Assembly: GCA_031555505.1 (NCBI GenBank)
Contig: JAVBUH010000050.1
Span: forward strand, 1-11,243
Direction of reading: 5' to 3'
Source: JAJDIA01 sp031555505
GTDB taxonomy: Bacteria > Bacteroidota > Bacteroidia > Bacteroidales > Tannerellaceae
Length of the DNA stretch: 11,243 bases
Shown here: positions 6,927 through 11,243 of the stretch, piece by piece
Layout: every line of letters starts with the position of its first letter
Position numbering within the stretch: the stretch's first letter is position 1
Made by a program: the position numbers and the translations under genes
Notes under the pieces: model-generated
Databases searched by the model: none
Told to the model about the DNA's origin: nothing
Seen by the model: only the letters and a program-made list of their open reading frames with translations

Positions 6927-9869
6927 TCAGGGCTGCCACCGGAAGAATTGCATCACTCCCGTCATCAGGCTGTCACGTTCCTGCTCCGTCCGGAGGCACT
7001 CAAAAGGAAAGCCCATCACAAAGATATGACACTCTTTATGATAACCAACGGCCGCCCCCATATTGTTTTCCGGATAGCGCAAAACAACGGCAGCCTCACT
7101 CCCGGCCGGCAGTAGTCCGTCTGCCGTCTCCACCGGGTAACATACCGCATTCGGACGGACATGAAACGCATACTCCTGTCCAAAGAACGGATACGGCGAC
7201 GCGCACCCTTGTGCCCGACCTTCCTGTGAAGCATGGCTACTGGCATGGGTGATATGCAATACATCCGATGCAAATACCCGGTCTTCGGGAGTAGCCTGCA
7301 AGTCACTTGCCACATAGGCGCCACTCACCAGTAATTTTCCCTGCTGTGCAAGATACGTCTTCAACTGATCCTTGAGCGCCGGCGTAAACGCTTGGAAGCA
7401 AGCGGATGAATCGGCCCCCATCGTTGTAGTCTGCTGCTTACCGAGGATAAGGTCTACCATGCCATAATCCGTCAGTAGCACTTGTCCGTCTTCCACCGCC
7501 CGGCGGCTGCACGACACAAAGGAATAGCCGGCCGCCGCCAGCGACTTGCCATGCACCAGCGGATAATCAAAGGTATTACCGGCTATCACCTGTCCGGCGT
7601 AGTTATTATAGCAATCCCCGTGGCCATTATCGTCGTTCGTCACCCAGGGCGCCAAACGACTGAAAGCGAACTGGTTGCCCACAAACGAAATATCCTGCAG
7701 ATAAGGCACTCCCCTATCCCTGCCGTACAGGAAGCCAGACAGGCTGTCGGCTTTTGCCTCGAAACTCAACGGAGCACTGATACGGTCGAACCCGTTCACG
7801 ATCAGCACCGTTCCTTTTTCTTCCGGCTGCCGGCAAACCGTCAGTATTTCAGACGGGAAGCTGGCTCCGCCCCCGTTCACCGCCACCACTTTGAAACCAT
7901 ACAATGCGCCTGGCCGAATAGTCTTTGTGGCTGAGGTGCCCCGGATCAGTTCACCGTTATCGAAGCCCCCCTCCCCTATGCGAGTATAAAGGATGTACGC
8001 ATCCGGTGCGGCGGTAGGTTCAAGCGGATCGGTTACGGCGTCCCAGCCGATGGTTACTTCGGCGCTTCCTGTAAAGCAGGCATGCAAATGGTCGGGTGCC
8101 AAAGGCTGCACCACGTATGGGTATTTGTGCTGATAGCTCAGATACCGCAACATCCCTTTATAGATAGCCCGGCTCACTGCGAACCGGAAACGCGGATCCA
8201 GTCCATAGCGCATATCGGCAAAATTCTGATGCGAGAGGATTTCCAGCAACATCGTAGGCACATCCGGCACACGGGCTTCGATGTAGGATTGGTTCCACAT
8301 TCCCCGGCGGCTCCAGGCGGCATGGTATAGTTCCCGTACATCGTTCACAAGCTGTGTCTGTACCAGGTCAGTCAGGTCGCGTGCCGTCTCCCGGCTCACT
8401 TTATTACTGTATCGCCCTTCCCCATTGGTGAAATAGATACCCAGCGTGCCTATCGTGGAATCATTCGGTGTGATGCCCGCATCCGAGTGGAAAGCCAGAG
8501 ACAGGTCTACCGGTATGCGCAATACGTCTTTCAGGTAGTTCACCCATTTGCCACGGGCATACACATCATCGGTATAGTCATTTTCAAACTGCGTATGCGA
8601 ATAAATACTGTCCGGCATTCCGGCCCATTGCAACCAGTAACGGGCCGCCTCGGTGAAACGGGGCAGTCCGCTCGTCTGCGGTTCCACCGTAAAAGCGGGA
8701 TGCAACGGACTGCGGGCTATGTTGCCCATACCGCCTCCAATTTTCACCGCATCGGCCGTCACCACCTCTCCGTTACGGCCGGTGTGGTTGGTCAGCACTA
8801 CCTTCCCCTGCTGCCCTCCGGCAAACCGGAAATGTCCCAGATAGATCCACGTGCCACCCCCCATACGCTGGTTGACGATAAAAGACGTCTCACCTCCGGC
8901 ATGATAGACGGTGTAGCTGGCCTCCTCCGTGCTGTTGGGCAGCGAACGGTAGGCCACATATACCGCATACAGGCCCGCCTCAGGGATATCCGGTATCCAT
9001 TCGGCCGAAGCCACCTGTTCATCTTTCTTTTGGGAAATTATCTGCCGGAACGTTCCGGTGCGGAAGGGATTTTGACCCTCTACATAGATCGGTTGCAGGT
9101 GTGCGAAACCTGGCACATCGCCCGCTTGCCAACGCTGGGTGCCTGCCACTTCCCGGTATTGGGAGCCGGAAGAGGCCGGCATATCGTTGTCTACAATCAC
9201 TTCGATCGCCTGCACATCCCGTTCGCGCGGGATCAGCACATTCGCTCCGGCATTTTCCAGCATCGGCAGCAGAAAAGGCAGCACATAACTCTGCGTATAG
9301 AGGTCTTCCACGGTACCGAACAGTCGCGCCCGCTGCCACTCCCAGCGGGGAATGGTTTGCTGATAATACAATCCATGGCTTTGCCAGAGGGCAATATGGC
9401 GGTTCTGCAATCCTCCGCTGATCCGGTACAACGGTTGCCGGGGCGCTGTAAGGGGATTATCTTTCCGTTTCACGGCATATACTTTATCCTTTACTGCACG
9501 ACCGGTACGGTAATACTCCGGTATCAGTTTTTCCACCGGCCACTGACGGGTATAGAGCGTAATTGCTTTCGCTTCGGGAAATTGTTCGCGCAGCAGCGCA
9601 TACACCAGTCGCACATTATCTTCCCTGAAAGGGATATCCTCCAAAGCGGCATTGGCGTATACATGCACCTCTTTTTTCTTCCACTCCACCTTTTCCACAA
9701 TGATAGTACGGGGCGAAGTGTATTGGCTTCCCCAACGGTTCAGCAATTCGTTTAATGCCACATAGGATTCTTTCGCATCATTGGTCTGTGCCAGAAGCGG
9801 AATCCACCAGCCACCCCAGATGAGCAAACAAAAGGAGACCGCCAGTGTAAGAAAGGGAAATTTCATCAT
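6927..9869 (-). CDS. Secreted N-acetylmuramoyl-L-alanine amidase with golvesin-like and FN3 domains
   Basis: The 980-residue protein starts with a signal peptide (1-27, cleavage likely after LLA). Its amidase_3-type fold is split. SHGLYY (H165) and TVEDLYTQSY (E188) with GANVLIPRERD form the first part. AFHSDAG (H461) and MLLEILSHQN (E543) form the second. Together these are the expected zinc ligands and catalytic glutamate, so it should cut the amide between MurNAc and L-Ala of peptidoglycan. Between them lies a beta-rich golvesin C-terminal-like domain (about 270-380: WIPDIPEAGLYAVYVAY, GGGTWIYLGHF, ADAVKIGGG). A fibronectin III-like domain follows (about 588-680), then a C-terminal alpha/beta domain (685-980) that I cannot name. 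Relatives are often labelled xanthan lyase; the amidase residues argue against that. ATGATG at 9869 is the only start giving a full signal peptide. It is the first gene of its cluster. Confidence 0.9.
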   Translation of the reverse strand: MMKFPFLTLAVSFCLLIWGGWWIPLLAQTNDAKESYVALNELLNRWGSQYTSPRTIIVEKVEWKKKEVHVYANAALEDIPFREDNVRLVYALLREQFPEAKAITLYTRQWPVEKLIPEYYRTGRAVKDKVYAVKRKDNPLTAPRQPLYRISGGLQNRHIALWQSHGLYYQQTIPRWEWQRARLFGTVEDLYTQSYVLPFLLPMLENAGANVLIPRERDVQAIEVIVDNDMPASSGSQYREVAGTQRWQAGDVPGFAHLQPIYVEGQNPFRTGTFRQIISQKKDEQVASAEWIPDIPEAGLYAVYVAYRSLPNSTEEASYTVYHAGGETSFIVNQRMGGGTWIYLGHFRFAGGQQGKVVLTNHTGRNGEVVTADAVKIGGGMGNIARSPLHPAFTVEPQTSGLPRFTEAARYWLQWAGMPDSIYSHTQFENDYTDDVYARGKWVNYLKDVLRIPVDLSLAFHSDAGITPNDSTIGTLGIYFTNGEGRYSNKVSRETARDLTDLVQTQLVNDVRELYHAAWSRRGMWNQSYIEARVPDVPTMLLEILSHQNFADMRYGLDPRFRFAVSRAIYKGMLRYLSYQHKYPYVVQPLAPDHLHACFTGSAEVTIGWDAVTDPLEPTAAPDAYILYTRIGEGGFDNGELIRGTSATKTIRPGALYGFKVVAVNGGGASFPSEILTVCRQPEEKGTVLIVNGFDRISAPLSFEAKADSLSGFLYGRDRGVPYLQDISFVGNQFAFSRLAPWVTNDDNGHGDCYNNYAGQVIAGNTFDYPLVHGKSLAAAGYSFVSCSRRAVEDGQVLLTDYGMVDLILGKQQTTTMGADSSACFQAFTPALKDQLKTYLAQQGKLLVSGAYVASDLQATPEDRVFASDVLHITHASSHASQEGRAQGCASPYPFFGQEYAFHVRPNAVCYPVETADGLLPAGSEAAVVLRYPENNMGAAVGYHKECHIFVMGFPFECLRTEQERDSLMTGVMQFFRWQP

Positions 9870-9899
9870 ATCGATAGCTATATTAACCTATTAATGCGA

Positions 9900-9907
9900 C
9901 AAACTTA
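9900..9907 (-). promoter_or_regulatory. Candidate -7 box for the amidase cluster
   Basis: TAAGTTTG on the minus strand matches TAnnTTTG and is 30 bp before the amidase ATG, giving a leader of about 25 nt. No -33 TTTG lies at the expected spacing, so the assignment rests on the -7 box and its position. Confidence 0.4.
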
Positions 9908-9964
9908 CACAAAAGCACAGACTTGAGCGTAGTACTTTTTTGGATCAAAAAGCATCGAAAAATA

Positions 9965-10038
9965 TGTTCTACAACACATATATGTTAAACATTGCTAAAC
10001 GAGCACTCTTTTTTGCTCGTTTTATATGCTGTACAACA
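9965..10038. promoter_or_regulatory. Pair of operator-like near-palindromes
   Basis: TGTTCTACAACA (9965-9976) and TGCTGTACAACA (10027-10038) share 10 of 12 bases, and each is close to its own reverse complement, as expected of a dimeric regulator site. They are 62 bp apart, close to six helical turns. The right copy overlaps the -33 region of the small-RNA promoter; the left copy is about 60 bp upstream of the amidase -7 box on the opposite strand. The regulator is unknown. Confidence 0.4.
9997..10022. other. Perfect 9-bp hairpin between the two operator-like sites
   Basis: AAACGAGCA (9997-10005) and TGCTCGTTT (10014-10022) are perfect inverted repeats around the loop CTCTTTTT. On the plus strand the right arm ends in TTTTAT, weakly like a terminator, but no plus-strand gene in the window reads into it. 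It may end minus-strand read-through or be part of the regulatory region. Confidence 0.45.
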
Positions 10039-10055
10039 TAATATCCTTATATTTG
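10025..10055 (+). promoter_or_regulatory. Bacteroidetes-type promoter of the small RNA
   Basis: TATATTTG (10048-10055) fits TAnnTTTG exactly, and TATG (10025-10028), 19 bp upstream, matches TTTG at three of four bases. The 19-bp spacing is the same as in the tRNA-Phe promoter. The start would be near 10060. Confidence 0.65.
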
Positions 10056-10059
10056 CACT

Positions 10060-10130
10060 GTGTTTTTCATGGTATTAGATTTAAGGTTAACAATGAAGAT
10101 TGGCTGTCGGGAGATAGCCTTTTCTTTTTT
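10060..10130 (+). ncRNA. Probable small non-coding RNA (~70 nt)
   Basis: A promoter and an intrinsic terminator bracket about 70 nt with no open frame, the signature of an independent small RNA on the strand opposite the neighbouring genes. The 5' part is an unpaired-looking, T- and A-rich stretch (GTGTTTTTCATGGTATTAG and onward to about 10100), followed by the terminator hairpin. From memory only, near-identical 5' segments recur in many intergenic regions of Bacteroides and Parabacteroides genomes, with different terminator hairpins, suggesting a paralogous small-RNA family. I cannot say with certainty which named family (for example FopS or Bacteroidales-1) it would belong to. Targets are unknown. 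Confidence 0.6.
10102..10130 (+). terminator. Rho-independent terminator of the small RNA
   Basis: GGCTGTC (10102-10108) pairs with GATAGCC (10113-10119) around a GGGA loop: seven pairs including one G-U. It is followed directly by TTTTCTTTTTT. This is a textbook intrinsic terminator. Confidence 0.85.
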
Positions 10131-10343
10131 ATAACCCTCCCATTCCCGGCTCCCTGTTGATGCGCATACTGATCCTAATCCATAAAAATAAAGAGTCGGC
10201 AAACCACACCTCTCATCTTTCTTATATCATCCACTGTTTGTACCAACTATATTCCCGATTGGAAAGCATACAGCAACAAGTCTGCTCCGATTTGCAGTTT
10301 GTTACCCTTTGATACGGAAATGTTACAAATCCCGCAATCGCCA

Positions 10344-10381
10344 CAAAAAAGATAATAACGATCCAAAACGATCGTTATTAT
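10344..10381 (-). terminator. Strong minus-strand Rho-independent terminator
   Basis: ATAATAACGATC and GATCGTTATTAT (10352-10363 and 10370-10381) form a perfect 12-bp stem with a 6-nt loop. On the minus strand it is followed by CTTTTTTG (10351-10344). It faces transcription coming from the right, where the window shows repeats but no gene, so it would end either an RNA made across the repeats or a long 3' tail of a gene beyond the edge. Confidence 0.7.
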
Positions 10382-10382
10382 G

Positions 10383-10426
10383 TTCGTTTAGGAACATCAT
10401 AATCTTCGTTTAGGAACATTATGATC
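10383..10426. repeat. Two-copy 22-bp tandem repeat (family A)
   Basis: Two adjacent 22-bp copies (10383-10404, 10405-10426) differ at two positions. Each contains TTCGTTTAGGAACAT. The word CGTTTAGG reappears at 10680-10687, at the far end of the GC-rich array, linking the two. Confidence 0.85.
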
Positions 10427-10434
10427 TTTTTTTT
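10396..10434 (+). terminator. Possible plus-strand terminator within repeat family A
   Basis: ATCATAAT (10396-10403) and ATTATGAT (10418-10425) make an 8-bp, AT-rich stem with a 14-nt loop, followed by C and eight Ts. With the minus-strand terminator beside it, this would insulate the locus in both directions. The stem is weak and made from the two repeat copies, so this may be coincidence. Confidence 0.35.
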
Positions 10435-10472
10435 CGAAGACGATGGTGATTTTTTTCGAAGACGATGGTGAT
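10429..10472. repeat. Two-copy perfect 22-bp tandem repeat (family B)
   Basis: Two identical 22-bp copies (10429-10450, 10451-10472), each TTTTTTCGAAGACGATGG followed by TGAT. Identity is complete, implying recent duplication or conversion. The period equals that of the families on both sides although the sequence is unrelated. Confidence 0.9.
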
Positions 10473-10545
10473 TTGGAAGGCCAATCTTGCTGATAGAAAC
10501 CCGGCCGTTCCACCGGTGGCATCTACACGGATGATTTACCTGATT

Positions 10546-10687
10546 GAGGCGCAGGCCTCACTTCCACGAGGCGCAGGCCTCACTTCCACGAGGCGCAGGC
10601 CTCGTATAGGTCGAGGCGCAGGCCTCGAAATGGTGAAGCGCAGACCTCAACGGGGTAAGGCGTAGGCCTCAACAGACCTCGTTTAGG
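10546..10687. repeat. Palindromic 22-bp-period array (family C)
   Basis: Six units begin at 10546, 10568, 10590, 10613, 10635 and 10657, spaced 22, 22, 23, 22 and 22 bp. The core GAGGCGCAGGCCTC is identical in the first four and can fold on itself (GAGGC/GCCTC around GCAG). Units five and six (GAAGCGCAGACCTC, AAGGCGTAGGCCTC) are decayed, and a partial seventh (CAGACCTC) ends at 10680. Separators are 8-9 bp: ACTTCCAC twice, then GTATAGGTC, GAAATGGT and AACGGGGT, with GTTTAGGT after the partial unit. Those four contain GGT at the same place. Too short for CRISPR, and the period is not a multiple of three, so non-coding. Confidence 0.9.
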
Positions 10688-10780
10688 TAAGCCCTGTATC
10701 CGCTCTTTCATCGGCAGGAACTACACCCAAACCTGCCTTGCAGTACATATCCATTCGCTAAAACCGCTTACACGAGAGTT

Positions 10781-11012
10781 GCTTTCACCCTGTCACTTTC
10801 TGCAGATAGTCAACTAGTTAGAGTGAAAGCAGGGGCTTTTTTCCTGTTTTGCTATCACGCTCCTATCACACCTTTCACAAAAAACTGTCAATTAAAATCA
10901 GGACGATACATCTCGGTATGCAGTGACAGCACAAGTGACAGCAAAACCGCTTTTTGATGCCTCCTGTCACCCTAAGTGCCTGACTGACTGCAGAAAGTGA
11001 AAGGGTGAAAGC
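10781..11012. repeat. 232-bp element with 32-bp imperfect inverted ends, possible MITE
   Basis: The ends 10781-10812 and 10981-11012 match as inverted repeats at 29 of 32 positions; each includes CACTTTCTGCAG or its complement. AGTT stands immediately outside on both sides (10777-10780 and 11013-11016), which could be a 4-bp target-site duplication. Inside there is no protein frame. The word CTNTCAC occurs six times forward (10782, 10790, 10852, 10863, 10872, 10964) and five times reversed (10823, 10923, 10935, 10997, 11005). A miniature transposable element, a structured RNA or a protein-binding cluster would all fit. Confidence 0.55.
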
Positions 11013-11068
11013 AGTTTCCCCCAATAGAACCGTATGAGATATAATTTGGCTGTTAAGCATCGTATTTA

Positions 11069-11153
11069 GTTGGAATTGAAAGCAGGCGGTGTTTTAAGTT
11101 GGGTTGGTTTTGAATGTTCAGGTTGGGTTGGAAAGCTGGCGGTGCTTCAAGTT
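11069..11153. repeat. Imperfect direct repeat with 53-bp period
   Basis: 11069-11100 and 11122-11153 match at 26 of 32 positions without gaps; the shared core is GAAAGC, one variable base, then GGCGGTG. The GAAAGC start echoes the GTGAAAGC words of the preceding 232-bp element, so this may be a decayed neighbour of the same repeat type. Confidence 0.6.
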
Positions 11154-11196
11154 TGGATTTGAATATAGCTTGAAGACTATCATGTAAATAGTAAAC

Positions 11197-11233
11197 AAGA
11201 GTAACTTGGCTCCCCGCCTAGACAGCTACTCTT
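11197..11233. other. Hairpin at the right edge
   Basis: AAGAGTA (11197-11203) pairs with TACTCTT (11227-11233), with a smaller GGC/GCC stem inside the 23-nt loop. No U-tract of useful length follows. It touches the adapter-like last bases of the window, so its right arm should be treated with care. Confidence 0.35.
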
Positions 11234-11243
11234 TATACACATC

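Larger units (their letters stand above)
9870..11243. other. Long non-coding, repeat-rich intergenic region
   Basis: No open frame here has protein-like composition or a recognisable motif; the frames that exist run through repeats. The stretch holds promoters, a probable small RNA, terminators and several repeat families, listed separately. In 10131-10343 and 10688-10780 I see nothing beyond ordinary AT-rich sequence. The gene on the far side lies outside the window. Confidence 0.8.

Noticed and set aside
8487..9755. A 422-codon plus-strand frame opposite the amidase
   Set aside because: It is the antisense shadow of a gene with clear domains and catalytic residues. Its product is rich in His, Arg and Gln with no motif.
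6927..9869. Xanthan lyase annotation
   Set aside because: No polysaccharide-lyase motif is visible, while all four amidase_3 zinc and catalytic residues are in place.
10465..10665. A 66-codon frame through the palindromic array
   Set aside because: It is formed by the 22-bp repeats, whose period is not a multiple of three. The product is low-complexity and arginine-rich.
10546..10670. CRISPR array
   Set aside because: Repeats of 14 bp and separators of 8-9 bp are far too short, two separators are identical, and no cas gene is present.
10875..11060. A 61-codon minus-strand frame within the inverted-repeat element
   Set aside because: It crosses one inverted end, shows no family motif, and lacks a -7 box at a sensible distance.
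11181..11242. A 20-codon minus-strand frame at the right edge
   Set aside because: Its start codon lies in the adapter-like terminal bases and the peptide has no recognisable feature.

Overview
The window looks like a Bacteroidales chromosome, most likely a Parabacteroides/Bacteroides-type gut bacterium. The evidence is indirect. Gene starts lack Shine-Dalgarno sequences, several promoters fit the Bacteroidetes -7 consensus TAnnTTTG, and the protein set (golvesin-domain amidase, DUF4922 protein, two-domain GT2, LpxK, 67K-type SppA) is one I associate with that order. No species can be fixed from sequence alone.

Layout. All protein genes and the tRNA are on the minus strand, so the window is transcribed from right to left. 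Positions 1-61 hold the first 20 codons of what looks like a tyrosine-type integrase running off the left edge. It lies about 240 bp past the 3' end of a tRNA-Phe(GAA) gene (301-373), an arrangement expected of an integrative element inserted at a tRNA. Positions 474-4394 carry a compact cluster transcribed sppA-lpxK-thiL, with gaps of 6-9 bp and a candidate promoter of its own. Upstream of it, 4482-9869 carries a second cluster: a large secreted amidase, a two-domain family 2 glycosyltransferase, and a HIT/GalT-like DUF4922 protein that overlaps the glycosyltransferase by 14 bp.

How the genes fit together. Five of the six complete genes suit cell-envelope work: peptidoglycan hydrolysis (amidase), glycan building (GT2), nucleotide or nucleotide-sugar chemistry (DUF4922, inferred), membrane peptide proteolysis (SppA) and lipid A 4'-phosphorylation (LpxK). 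ThiL (thiamine pyrophosphate synthesis) is a metabolic passenger at the end of the second cluster.

The right end (9870-11243, about 1.37 kb) has no credible protein gene but is dense in structure. In order it holds: a weak amidase promoter; two operator-like near-palindromes flanking a hairpin; a probable ~70-nt plus-strand small RNA with its own promoter and terminator; a strong minus-strand terminator with no visible gene feeding it; three neighbouring tandem-repeat families that all have a 22-bp period; a 232-bp element with 32-bp imperfect inverted ends, a possible 4-bp target duplication and eleven copies of a 7-bp word; and a 53-bp-period direct repeat. The last 11 bases match the end of the Tn5 mosaic end used in sequencing libraries, so the right edge may be an assembly boundary. 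The most interesting parts are this repeat-rich region and the integrase/tRNA junction.
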